A stretch of 64,000 nucleotides of DNA from Amaranthus tricolor (taxonomy: Eukaryota; Streptophyta; Magnoliopsida; Caryophyllales; Amaranthaceae), in assembly GCF_026212465.1 (NCBI RefSeq), contig NC_080047.1, forward strand, positions 38,046,313 to 38,110,312. The letters are read 5' to 3'. Shown here in pieces: positions 12,801 to 24,400 of this stretch (within the stretch, counting starts at the first letter, position 1; each line of letters starts with the position of its first letter). Below the pieces are notes generated by a model that worked only from the letters and a program-made list of their open reading frames with translations, searched no databases and had not been told where the DNA came from. Both the position numbers and the translations under genes were made by a program.

Positions 12801-15800
12801 AATTCTCACATTAATTTGCTTTGGTTCATATAATCAATCTTATGTGTCGGGATTAAGATTTTGATATTATTGTTGTAGTTGTATTCTCTAACTTCTTACT
12901 TTTCAATCCTTTGACTCTCTTTTTCCTTGTGTTTGATTTTTACGAACATCGAGGCTAGTCATATATGTTTTATAGATATATTCTCCCTTGCTATGACTTT
13001 GCATTCCAGGGAACACTGTTTATTCTCCTTGTGAAAATAAAATCTAATTTTGTGTCATTTACTCCGCTTCAAATTGTTACCAATAGCCTTGAACAAATCA
13101 TGATTAGAGCTTTTTTTAAATTGATCCAATTAACCAACACAGAGTATGACCCAACTCGACCCAAAACACCCCAAATATAAAAGTTAAAATCTGATTGTCT
13201 TGATACTTACATATATACTCAAGAATCAATACTAGCCTAAACAAAGATAATATACCCGAAACCCGCACAAACACTAAAATGGACACTTCTAATCATGGTT
13301 GTGCAAAGTCCAAAATTTTTTCTTGCCCTTTGTGTAGCTTCCATATTTGAGACTTTAATGGACACTATAAAAGCAAGCTCACCGAATCTGAACATGCTCA
13401 TTTTTATCACCCCCTTGATATATAGCAACATGATTGATTGTTTGGTGGAAGATTTTGCTGTAATATTGACTGTATGTCATGGGAAATTAAAAAAAATAGT
13501 CCATTAGTGATTTAAGTTGGTAAATGTTAGTTGCCATGTCAAAATATTTAATAGGGTAGCTGAGGGAGAGAACCTTTGCTACCTTATCTCAGTGACCATG
13601 GTGCAAAAGCGCGATTTGGGAATTTGGGTATTGTGTTATTGGTCATGGTGATGCAGTTGTATCGCAGCCGAGAGCGTGAGAGATTTTTTGAATCGGTTGA
13701 AAACATGGTTTTTAACACTTTATGTGTTTGTTCGTTTGGTAGATTTGAAAACCTTTACAACAATAAATCTTAAATTTGTTTTTGCACTATATTGGTGACT
13801 CAGATTAATGGGTGAAACATTAAGTTTTCTAAACCATCCAACCATTGTCTGCATTCTAACTTCATAGTATCAAATTAGGCTATTTCAGCACTTCATGCTC
13901 ACTTTAATCTTGTGCTATCTGACTCCAGAGATGCTCCACTGTACTTGGAATGGGCGCCCAGTAACATATTGGAAAGAAACACTAACACCATGAGTGATGT
14001 GATTGTTGGGGAACATGAAGTCAAGAAAGTTTTACTCGAACAGCAAGTTGAAGGGACTGTAGAAGCTGAAATAGATCCTGATCGAGTTGAGGTTTGATAA
14101 ATTTCCATTTGTTTTCCTCCCTGCTTTTCTGGGTGTTTGTGATCTGTTCATTTGAATATCTGATTTGATTGGTTGATTTTCATGCAATTAAGTCAACTCT
14201 TTTACAACGGGCCACGATGTTTGGCATGATGTCCAAAACTAGCTTTCCTAAAAATCAGTTGACCAGTATGTTATGTATTTTATCAGATATCTGTTAGCCT
14301 GGCAAATAGAAATTGGCAATGGTAGACTCCCCCATGAGCTCTCTAGATCATAACACTCTTACCTAGACCCATAAAGTACTTGTCTAGGGTCGTAAATGGG
14401 TCCTGCACCATTTACTCTTTTTTCCCATATTTCCTTATTTACAAATTCATTATGTTTTTCCCATATTTCCTTATTTACAAATTCATTATGTTGGGATTGA
14501 GACTTTGACATTGTTATTGTTGTTCTTTTTTTAACCATTTTTTAGTATGGAATAGCAACGCAATTAGAAAAATTTATATGCCATGTTGGCCTCATCTAAA
14601 AAACAAAATAATTATAGTCCATTTAAAATTATATAGTCTAGCACATGACTTGTAAATACTAATGAAGTGCCAAAAAAGTATATTCTAATACACCAAGTAA
14701 TAGGTAGTTTGGATTTCGTATAAGTAAAAAGTAGCGCTTAAAAGAGGTAATATTGCTTAAAAGTATACTTATTCAATTCAAAGTTCCCATTCCTTAAAAA
14801 ATACCGTAAATAATTAAGTAGTCGATCTATGGAGTATGAATGTGTACCCCTACCCCTATGTTACGTTGACTCCGAAACTCAAAATCGACATGTGTCCAAG
14901 CGTTAGACTTGGCTTATTTATGAAAATTTGCATAAATTAGTTCAAAATGAAGTGTCCAAGTGTCCTACTCATGTCTGAGTGTCAAGGATCGACATGGGTA
15001 CTTGAGGTAAAATAATGAGTTCAAGTAAAGTAACCCTCTAATTTCGGACCCGTAACCCTCTAATTTCGAACCCGAGCCTATATGGTTTGTTAAAAGAGCA
15101 AATCTTTTATGACTGTCTCATAGTGAGATATGTCCATAGAAGCACGGAGTAAAAATATGAGTGTTTTAATATCCAAAGTGTTAATTTTTAACTTTTAAAA
15201 TGATGTGTTAAACACGAAACAACTAAAATTGAGTTTTTAAAATACAAAAATGAATGTTTTAATTATTTAGTTGGACTATCAAGCTCAATTTAACCACTCA
15301 TGGTAAGACCGTCTAAGTGAGAATTTGTGTTATTAAAATTAGACTTGAACCCTTTGGCCTAGGGTCGTCCAAAAGTGTCTGGCCAAGGGCCCATGGGACA
15401 AGATCAATCCATTGACGCAACAACATCATCATATCGTACTCATAAAAACTATGATCATGTATCCATAAAGGAAGATGTGGCCAAAGAGTTTCTTGGCTCA
15501 AAAAAGAGCTGCAAAGAAAAGCAAAGGAAGACAAGATAAGACAGAAAAATACAAGGCATTGCAAGATAAAAATTAAGGCTAGTAAAATGACCAAAGAAAT
15601 ATAACAAACGTCATAGGTGACATAGGTGTAGGCATAAGTGACTATCGAAGGTCTAGGACACAAATACGGCGTTTGCAACTAGCTTCGTCCCTATTCAAGT
15701 CCTCAGAGAGGTGCAACTTACTCATGTCATTCCTAATTTGCTTCTCCCATGTTTTTTTAGCCTACCGCGATCCATCAACTATGATTCTTTCTACCATGAG

Positions 15801-17259
15801 CATGATAACCTTTCAGCAAAAAAATTTGCAAACTTGATATGTTACTGTTGGCTTATCATAGGATTGTCAATTCTGGCTGAGATCTTAACTGCAGTTTATT
15901 GTGCATTTCTTTATTTTATTGCTTTGATTTCTCAACTTGTGATTGATTCATTTCAGTCTCGGTCTCTTTATGTGAAGAACCTAAACTTCAAGACATCTGA
16001 TGAAAATTTGTGGAAGCATGTCAGTGATAATATGAAAAAAGGAAAAGTTCTAAGTGTCAGAGTAAGCACATCTCACATTTGAGAGTTTGAATACTTTTAA
16101 TTACTGTTCTAGCTTATACTTACCGTTGGCTTACCTTGGTTCCTCTCTTTAGATAAAAAAGCACGTAAAGAATGGGAAGAATGTTTCGATGGGTTTTGGA
16201 TTTGTAGAATTTGATTCTGTTGAGACAGCAACAAATGTTTGCAGGGATTTGCAGGTATATTGATATCATTATGGCAAGTTATCAATTCTTGACTGCCTCG
16301 ACTTCTGGGTTTCAGAGTACAGAATTTTGTAATATCTTTATAATTAATTGTTTTTACTTTGGGTAGGGAACTGTGTTGGATGGGCATGCCCTAATGTTCC
16401 AACTTTGCCGTGCTAATAAGGATGAGAAAGTATTGAATAAAGGTGGAAATGATCAAAGCTCAACAAAATTAATAGTAAGAAATGTAGCATTTGAAGCAAC
16501 AAAAAAGGATCTCAGACAGTTATTCAGTCCATTCGGTCAGGTAATTAATAGACTACTTTTATTTGAAAATTTGAGATACTTTCTAATGATGGAGAGGCTG
16601 TTTCTTCATTGTGTTTTTGGGCAATGTAGTTTTTGTTAACGATATTGTGGCTTTGTTTGATCTATTTTTTCCCTATTGCTATCAAATTGGATGAGTTTCT
16701 TTCAATAGAACCTCTGGTCATTGCGCTGCATTTGGAATCATGGGTTTTTCTACAGAGTTGCAATTGACAGTTTAGTTTTGCATGACAGATAAAAGTCTTG
16801 AGGCTTCCAATGAGGTTCGGGAAACACCGAGGTTTTGCTTTTATTGAATTTGTCACCAAGCAAGAAGCACAAAATGCTCTCAGTGCTCTTTCTAATACGC
16901 ATTTATATGGCCGACATCTGGTAAGTCTCTAGCTTTTGTGTAATTTCAACTTGCATTGGTTTAAATTTCTTTGGGGAACTATGATATGCTATTTTTAATA
17001 AATTTTTGGATATTATGGATAGATGCTGTTTTAGACATTACTGATTGAATAGAGGTTATTTATATTTCGAAAAATGAGAACAAGTCTTTTTGTTGTGTAT
17101 TTTTTCTAAACCAAGATTGTTTGGTAGGTTCTTGAAAGGGCAAAAGAAGGTGAAACTCTGGAAGAACTAAGGGCTAGAACAGCTGCTCAGTTTGCTGACG
17201 AGGAGTCTCAGACGGCATCTGGAATATCTAGGAAGAGAAAACGTACGATAGCAGAATGA
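882..17259 (+). CDS. MRD1: Multiple RNA-binding domain protein, Mrd1/RBM19 family (5 RRMs)
   Basis: Hand splicing gives one uninterrupted frame of 821 codons. Exons: 882-883, 2042-2149, 2241-2355, 3685-4385, 4493-4624, 5030-5119, 6233-6353, 8955-9278, 11654-11718, 13929-14091, 15957-16061, 16153-16254, 16367-16540, 16789-16920, 17128-17259. All introns are GT-AG. The first two bases of the ATG are the last two of exon 1 and the G opens exon 2, so translation starts [10 protein letters not shown]. RRMs lie at about residues 2-77, 297-375, 490-570, 610-690 and 708-785; RNP-like motifs include [30 protein letters not shown] and RGFAFIEF. An acidic, lysine-rich linker (about 80-295) follows RRM1, and the C-terminus has a basic RKRKR stretch (813-817), a likely nuclear signal. 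The domain order matches Mrd1/RBM19 proteins, which act in the nucleolus in U3-dependent 18S pre-rRNA processing. The role is inferred from family. The 3' neighbour DXS is convergent. Confidence 0.93.
12370..12885 (+). mobile_element. Decayed 3' end of a non-LTR retrotransposon (LINE) in intron 9
   Basis: Broken reading frames retain the order of the C-terminal part of a plant LINE reverse transcriptase ORF: a MPMLRV-like stretch near 12430, an FDHVQRR-like stretch near 12545 (from the usual WFGHV motif) and a KGRGR-like stretch near 12615. The insert ends with a GGGATTAAGATTTTGATATT/TTGTTG tail at about 12848-12880, typical of these elements. Many stops and frameshifts show it is old. It lies wholly in the intron between exons 9 and 10 of the RRM gene, same strand. 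Confidence 0.5.
14419..14490. repeat. 36-bp tandem duplication in intron 10
   Basis: Two essentially identical 36-bp units beginning TTTTTCCCATATTTCC follow one another without spacer. A GGGATTGAGACTTTGACATT/TTGTTG tail follows at 14494-14525, like the LINE 3' end at 12848, which suggests the tract belongs to another retroposon remnant. Confidence 0.8.
14857..15008 (-). repeat. MITE-like repeat related to 25330-25505
   Basis: The segment starts CTATGTTACGTTGACTC and carries AAAATGAAGTGTCCAAGTG, which match in inverted order the element at 25330-25505 inside DXS. One terminus is eroded, so the boundary at 15008 is approximate. It lies in intron 10 of the RRM gene. Confidence 0.5.
15101..15330. 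repeat. Foldback MITE of the GACGGTCTCAC family in intron 10
   Basis: The left end (ATGACTGTCTCATAGTGAGA) and the right end (AAGACCGTCTAAGTGAGA) are imperfect inverted copies, separated by about 180 bp of AT-rich DNA. Related termini occur at 27653-27785 and near 50980 and 51310. No coding capacity. Confidence 0.6.
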
Positions 17260-18150
17260 TTCGTTTTTGGTTAGGAAACCTAATATTCTGTAAGTCCCCA
17301 ATTTTATTAGTGAGTAGCCTCATATATTTGTTAGATTTACGTGTATAATACTTTAAATTAGTATATGATTGCATTTTATACTTAAACCTCATATGTTGAT
17401 CGGAGCTGATAATGGATTAAATAACTCCATTTATACTGCCTTATACGTCCTCGTTTCTTTGTGTTGAAAATCATAGGATTTTGAAAACAGAGAAAAAGAA
17501 TGTTCAAAAACATTGACTTGAGAATCGGGTGTTATCTATTACAAGTATCACTTTTTCCGGCTAAGGTCATGGGTGGGTACGACTGGCTGCACAAGAAAAG
17601 TGGTTGGCATCGGTGATCTCATCGTCTGAGTCCCTATGTATGAAGGCGAGACCAGCTTCTAAGAACTTTTGAAGATATGTAGTAACTAGTATGTCTTAAA
17701 GAAAAGAGTTAATATTATTGCAATCAAGAACCATCTCCATCCTAATGAATTGTAGGAAAAAGCCTTGTTGCTATATTGATTTGGCAAGTTTGAGAAAATT
17801 TTTGATTATAAGAGACTACTGAGTTGATTTTAGTAAGCAAGTTGCTTTCTCTGTATTTTTGAGAATGCATTAAGAATTTGTTTTGTTTTGTTTTCAGTGA
17901 AATGAGATTGTGGCTTGGGGAATAATATTAACATCCTTTTTTTTTTTTTTTTTTAATATCGTCATCTTTTTTATTGTGTCGTCATTCATTATATATTGAA
18001 TTTTCAATATTGTCTTTAATGATTTCATAACTCATCTAGCTTTTCTCTAAAAGAAAATGCTCCGAATTGCTATTGATGTCAAGTTATTCCATATTTAATA
18101 GAAAATAATCCCCAAGTTTGCATATTATAAAAAACTTATATATAAATATA

Positions 18151-18222
<72 letters not shown>

Positions 18223-18971
18223 AGAATAAAGATATAAAAAAAGTTAAATTAAAAAAAGTCCTTAACTAACTGAAAATATCAAATTCAACTTCTTTGTATT
18301 ATATTTTATTATACTTGGTTATTTGTAACTGCTACTTGATTCGAATTAATTACATATTTCCTTAATTGTTTATATTATGTATAGTATTTACTGTTCTATT
18401 TAATAATTTTCTTTTTTTTTTTTGTGATAGGAAATTATAATAATGCAATTAATCTGCCATGTGAGCGTATTCAACCAATGAAATTAATTCATTTGTCTCC
18501 TCATAAGATTGTCATGTAGAATTAAACTTCATTTTTAACATATTGTCTACCCTTAATGATTTCATAACAAATAACATTATTTTTAATAGATTGTGTGACT
18601 TCCAATGTTACCCTTAATGACTCAATCTTTCCAACTTCTCTCTTAAAAATGATCTGAAGTGAAATTAAATATCAAAACAATATGATTGATGAATTTGATC
18701 ACCTAAATAATTATTTATAAATAACTCGCAATTAATATTAATATTATTATTATTAATTAAACCAAATTATTTCATGCATATTAAAATAATTGATCAAAAA
18801 TTATTATTAATCAACTAAATTATTATTATTATTCATTAACTAAAAATTAAATTAATTGATACTAATTAATTTACTAAAAACTAAAATTATTAAGTAAATA
18901 AATCAATAATATTAATACAAAAAGAAAAAAATTGGGTTAATTAATATTAATTAATTAACTAAAAACTGAAA
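17260..18971. other. Intergenic AT-rich region with a TA microsatellite
   Basis: 3' side of the RRM gene. It contains a long poly-T run near 17937-17954 and an alternating TA tract at about 18152-18220, then AT-rich DNA with many TAAT/ATTA repeats up to 18970. No gene or coding remnant seen. Confidence 0.7.
18152..18220. repeat. (TA)n microsatellite
   Basis: Nearly uninterrupted alternating TA for roughly 65-70 bases. It is self-complementary and prone to slippage and assembly error. Confidence 0.95.
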
Positions 18972-19244
18972 TTTGATACATATTTTCTTTTTTGGGCATA
19001 ACTTTGATAGGAAAATCACATTAATGCAAGGTTTACGACATAGAAACAAGACTTCAAGAGCTCTCTAACGATTTATTATATGCCTGATTTCGACGACCAA
19101 GTGAGAAATGACGACTATTTAAAATTTTGCTTCTAAAAGTTTGATATACATTTACTCTTTTGGCCATAAATTTTGATAGGAAACTCACATTAATTCAAGG
19201 TTTGCAACAATAAAAGTAAATTTCAAGAGCTTTCTAACGATATA

Positions 19245-19727
19245 CTCTCTCCTATTCACCCTAAATGTTTCATTTTTTTATTTGGTCAAGTCACTCTAAA
19301 TGTGTCACTTCTATTTTAGGTATATTAAATTTACCAATTTACCCTTACTAAACTTAACTTTTTCACACCTTTACACTAGAATTGTTCATGGGTGAACTTG
19401 GACGGGTAGCGGACCGGATAATATATTAAACTAAGCGGGCGGGCCGCGGGTATTTTTTTGGTGTCGCTACCCGCCCGCCCATTTATCTTGGCGGGCGGGT
19501 ATTTCCCGTCCAAATTTAACTTTTTTTTGAAAATCGTTTAAGCCCGCCCGTTTTTCAAGCCTGGCGGGTAGCCCGCCCATGAACAACTCTACTTTACACT
19601 TACTAACCCCATTTTATCCCTATTAAAATTTAAAAACACTAAACTTTTTCTTTCACCTGTGGTCCCATTTCACCACGTAAAAAATGGTAAAAAGTCAAAT
19701 GGGACACATTGGCTGAATAGGAGGGAG
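19245..19727. mobile_element. Stowaway-like (Tc1/mariner) MITE, interrupted
   Basis: Termini are CTCTCTCCTATTCACC on the left and the complement of CTCCCTCCTATTCAGCC on the right, flanked by TA on both sides, as expected for Tc1/mariner-type MITEs. Without the nested hAT element and its TSD it would be about 260 bp. It has no ORF. Confidence 0.85.
19377..19591. mobile_element. hAT-type MITE with perfect 8-bp TSD (215 bp)
   Basis: The 8-bp sequence CTTTACAC directly flanks both sides (19369-19376 and 19592-19599). The terminal inverted repeats read TAGAATTGTTCATGGG and, on the opposite strand, TAGAGTTGTTCATGGG. The interior is rich in CCCGCCCGCC and GGCGGGCGGG blocks. It is nested in the Stowaway-like MITE and is an internally deleted relative of the element at 31508-32235. 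Non-autonomous, no transposase. Confidence 0.92.
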
Positions 19728-19803
19728 TATAATATACCAAATTCTGACAACCGAGTGAGAATTGACAACCATTTAAAGTTTACTTAGTACACGGGTAAAT
19801 GGA

Positions 19804-19892
19804 CCAGTCGCACAAAATGCGCGACCAGACCGAGGTAGAGTAGTACAAAACGTGCGATCAGACCGCGGTAGAGTTGCACAAAACACGCGATG
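19804..19892. repeat. 33-bp tandem repeat with short hairpins
   Basis: About 2.7 units start at 19811, 19844 and 19877 when keyed on the ACAAAA core. Each contains a small inverted repeat such as GTCGC-ACAAAATGC-GCGAC. Units are separated by CAGACCGAGGTAGAG-like spacers. The same motif occurs in two diverged units at 411-467. Confidence 0.8.
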
Positions 19893-20398
19893 GAGATAAC
19901 AAATTTTACGTTTCAATTATGTAATTATAAATGAAAAACACTAGTGTACTCAAATTCTCAACTTTAATTACTTTTAAAACAATAGTGAAATTGACTTAAA
20001 TTTTTTATTTGCTAAACACTAAATTTTAGCAATTTTTCCAACAAATATTTTTTTGAGCCAATTCAAAATCGCCACTTTTTCTATTATGTTGCCACTCTTT
20101 TTGACTTTTTAACCTCAAAAAATTTTATCACTTTAACTTCTCTTTAGATTAACCTATCTTAACTTAATCTCAATTAATTATCTCTGTGTCAATGCAATAT
20201 TAAACGTGAATTCAACATAAAATTGTCGAGATAACTATTATGAAAATTTTAAGATATTTTCTTAAATTTAACATTTTTTTCAAGTAAGTATAATGGAAGA
20301 TAGAATAAATAAGTTACAATTATTATTTTTCGATCATAATTGATATTCAAACTTGAAAATAAAGGTAAATCATAATTGATATTCAAACTTGAAAATAA

Positions 20399-20634
20399 AG
20401 GTAAAGGACACTCAGTATTCCGCACAAGGCAGGATCCGGGTAGAGGGTTTTTCTTTTTCCTGAAAGATGCGAATAAATCATACTCGTTCCCCTTAGGAGG
20501 GAATAAAGAGAGATGTCCGCAATCAAGAAACCCCCAACTGATACCTGCGCTCAGTGGGGGTCGAATCCTAAACCTTCTACTACACGAATCCTAAACCTTC
20601 TACTACACATGTAGATGCTCTATCAATTGAGCCT
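20399..20634 (-). mobile_element. tRNA-derived SINE
   Basis: Read on the minus strand, the head has a pol III A box-like GGCTCAATTGATAGAGC followed by a B box-like GGATTCGACCCC, duplicated with a 23-24-bp step. A roughly 180-bp non-tRNA body follows. The flanks CAAACTTGAAAATAA (20384-20398) and CAAATTTGAAAATAA (20635-20649) form a 15-bp TSD with one mismatch. A functional tRNA is not supported because no cloverleaf closes. Next to it at 20333-20403 the target sequence itself is duplicated. Confidence 0.75.
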
Positions 20635-20940
20635 CAAATTTGAAAATAATTCATATTTAAATGTTTTCGATTTTAATTGCAGCCTCTTTCTACAGTGACC
20701 TTACTTTTTCCCTATAATTTTATCAATTTTACCCTAGCCAGAAAACCTCCCATTTTAATACAAAAAAGGCACAAATTATGTGTTTGTATCCTAATACAAA
20801 CACAAGAACAAGAACGAAGTGCTTGTGCCCTAGGACCTGGTAAAAATGCACCGTGCATGCATTTTTGCTAGGGCATGACGTCATGTTAGTGTGTTTATAC
20901 CTTAGTTACAACGTTCGAACATGTTGCTTGTTGTTTATGT

Positions 20941-20941
20941 C

Positions 20942-20984
<43 letters not shown>

Positions 20985-20985
20985 T
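20941..20985. repeat. (TTA)n microsatellite
   Basis: An uninterrupted run of about 14-15 ATT/TTA trinucleotides in the interval between the convergent RRM and DXS genes. Confidence 0.95.
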
Positions 20986-21412
20986 TAGTAACATGTAACA
21001 TATAATAATGAAAAATAACAGTTTTAGTTTAGCACCCATAAAAAGATAATTATTCGGCTCACCCTATTGTAATACCCTTGATTCACCACTGATTCTTTAA
21101 GTGGTTAAACATGTTCAAATAATTTGGAGTTGTACTAAATTAATGTAAAGGCAAACTAATCAACATGCCCAAATGCTACAGAACTAAGTTATGTACATCT
21201 GTATTAGTCATGGAGGGGCAATCCCACCAAGCTTTTTCAAACAAACAAAATGCCAATTCTTTCCTATATATTCATACGCCCAACCCCACATCTATAAACC
21301 TTTTGTAGGAACTGTCCCAAACCCCCCTTACTTCTTCCTCTATATACCAATCTAACATAGATCATAGCAATTTGAGTAAAGCCCGATAATGCACGAAGCC
21401 ACATATATAAAT

Positions 21413-24400
21413 CTATGACATGACTTCAAGGGCCTCTCTCGTTTGGCCAAGGATATTGAACACTGTCGCGGCAATATGTGCTGGTGTTAGTCCAGCTTCG
21501 GCTAACTGGTCTGCTGGCGCACCATGTTCAATGTATCGATCAGGAAGGACCAAAGGTCGCCACTGCACACAAGTTCATAGCATATGAGACAACATGGAAC
21601 GGAGTAAATTAATTGTTAAATTGAGCTGGATTTATTGTGAATGCCAGCATAAGTGCACACAGTTTATAAGCCAATGAGATATATCCCATCCCAAAACCAT
21701 AGGACAATGGGAAGAAAGTTCTAATAACTTATAAGGTGTGCACACCATCTTTAATTTGTCGATGTGGGATAAACCATCCTAACGTTAATTACATTAGTAT
21801 TGATATGTAAGAGTTGTAAATAAACACATAGACTACTCAACATTTACCTTTAGTTTTCCATCAAGAAGGCCATCAAGAGCCATGAACTGAGCAACATGAG
21901 ATCCAAAACCTCCGATGGATCCCTCCTCGACTGTAATTAAAACCTCATGGGATTTTGCTAGACTTCGGATAAGTGCATGATCTAATGGCTTGCAAAACCG
22001 TGCATCTGCTACAGTTAGACGCAAGCCACGACCTTCAACTAAGGCTGCGGCAGCTAAACAGTATTGGACAGCTGCTCCGTAGCCTAGAAGTGCCACTGTC
22101 TCCCCTTCCTTCAAAATTCGTCCTTTTCCAATCTGCGACATATATGATATTTTTAATCCTATTGAAATAGTTGTCCCTTATTTAAATGGGGACCAAAATT
22201 TTTTAGTTTCGGATTTTAGTGTACTATATTAAAACGATTTATTGAATCATACGCTCTACTTATTTATATGAAGTTGCAAATGATGTTTGCTACCAAGGGT
22301 TAATCAGAAACAACCTGTCTGTTATAACAAACAAAGATAAAGTTGCGTACATATGACCCATATAGTGGGAATCCCTCATTGGCATTAGGGCAATAAAATG
22401 TTATAAATCTAGTAAGAATACCGAAAAATATTAAAGTTATGGAGTTCGTAAGATTGAGGCTCACCTCGAGTGGAACACCTTTGTTCCCAGGTGGCAACTC
22501 GATACCAATACCATTTCCTCTTGGATAACGAAAGCAACTAGGTCTATCATCAATAGCAGCGGCAGTAGCAACCATATGGAATAACTCTGCCTCGTCTGAA
22601 GGCGCCATCACTATCATGTTGGGAAGACATGCCATGAATGTGACATCAAAAGAGCCACAATGTGTAGGGCCATCAGCTCCCACAAGGCCTGCTCTGTCCA
22701 TAGCAAACCTTACTGGTAGTTTCTGTAAGTCCACATCATGAACTACCTGTATTGTAACAAAAAACGGATCTTTTACAAGGATTTACAATCGTGCATGTCA
22801 AAAATTAACTTCACCACATGCTATTAAGCCTATAGATAACTGTTACATGATTCACTACTCTCTTTGCGAACTGCGAATCAAAAAAAGCGAATGATGGTCA
22901 ATTTTTGGCTATTTTAGGGTCATTTTGAGCGAATCGTGAATCCAAAAAGCGAATTAACTGGCGAATCATGTTACACGTCTATAGATTTGACTAAACAAGA
23001 AGGAAAAGAAGTATTGCCTGATCATATGCCCTTTGCATGAAAGAGGAGTAGATTGCACAAAAAGGTTTAAGACCTTCACATGCTAAGCCAGCAGCAAAAG
23101 TTACAGCATGCTGTTCAGCAATTCCCACATCAAAGCAACGGGATGGAAAGCGTCTGTCGAAAAGATTTAAGCCTGTACCACCACCCATGGCAGCATGAAT
23201 AGCAACTATATCCTTGTCTACTTCTGCTTCTGCAATCAATGCCTCGGCAAAGTAGGTTGTATAAGACTGAGTGGTTGATTGGCCTTTGAATTGCTTGCCA
23301 GTAGCCGGATCAAATTTGGCCACCCCTACACCAGAATAAACAGAAGTTCTTAGCTATAAGATGATTCAAAATTCAGAAAAAAAAATGAGTCTGAACTAAG
23401 TAGGCTCGACAAAAGCGGACCTGATTTGTTATCCCAACCTGAACTTAACCTAAAGCAAGTGGGTTTGGGTTGAGACATTTGACCCGATTAAGCAAATGAG
23501 TCCATTTGACCTAACCAGTTATTAATGAGTTAGGTTAAGGTCAAAGTTTAAAACCTAAGCTTGTATAACCCATTTAATTAAACAACTTAATTTCGAGTCA
23601 AGTCAATCATTATAACCTAAACTTAAATTATTTATTATTTATCTATTTTTCATTGTAAATACAAAATAAACAACTCATAAACTAAAGTATAAAACAAAGG
23701 CCTAAAAACTAAGATGTAGTCAATGTTAAACTTTTAATGGGTTAAGTGGGTTGAAATCAGGTTGATTTAATCTATTACAAATCTGGCTTGAATTGTAATT
23801 TCCAACCCAATAAACTAAATGGGTCACGTTCGGATCAAGGGATTTTAGACCCGTTTATATTTGACACAAACTTAAAAGTAAGCTAGGAGACAAATAAATG
23901 AAATTTGTGAAAACACATATGCACTATATTAGTAAAATGTAGATATACCATGGTATTTATCTGCGGCTCTCTCAGCATAAGGATATCCTCGACCTTTCTC
24001 CGTGACAACATGTATAAGCACAGGACCTGTTGTTTTTGTACTCCTAACTTCTTTAAGTATAGCTACGAGATCATCTATATTATGGCCATCCACAGGACCA
24101 ATGTAATAAAGTCCAAGTTCTTCAAATAAAGTTGATCCTTCACCACTAATCATCCCTCGAGCATACTCATCAACTTTGGCCGCTAACTGATACATGGTCC
24201 CTCCGATTTGTTTGGTTACTCCCTGCAAAAATCCCCGTGGATAAATATAGATTATCTTTACTTATATATCATTCAAGAAGAGAAGCATGGTTTTTATCTC
24301 GGTATACTCTACCTTGGCAACTTCTCGTAATTCTCTTAGAGGTTTGTTCGATTGCAATCTACTCAAAGCACTGCTAAGAGCTCCTACAGGAGGTATAGGT

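Larger units (their letters stand above)
18972..19790. repeat. 168-bp tandem duplication, second copy split by a MITE
   Basis: Copy 1 (about 18972-19138) and copy 2 (about 19140-19244 continuing at 19728-19790) share the order TTTGATA, GGCATAA, GATAGGAAA, TCACATTAAT, TTCAAGAGCT, TCTAACGAT, then GAC-ACC/AAGTGAGAA and ACTATTTAAA-like ends. Copy 1 supplies an unoccupied version of the site at which the Stowaway-like MITE sits in copy 2. Confidence 0.8.

Noticed and set aside
15313..15678. 121-codon minus-strand open frame
   Set aside because: It falls in intron 10 of the RRM gene, has a low-complexity hydrophobic composition and overlaps a MITE; no recognisable domain.
19804..19892. CRISPR-like array
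   Set aside because: The units have no unique spacers and the context is a plant nuclear repeat region.
20376..20594. 72-codon open frame
   Set aside because: It reads the SINE on the wrong strand.
20590..20636. Possible tRNA gene on the minus strand
   Set aside because: A and B boxes are present, but acceptor and anticodon stems do not close; it is the head of a SINE.
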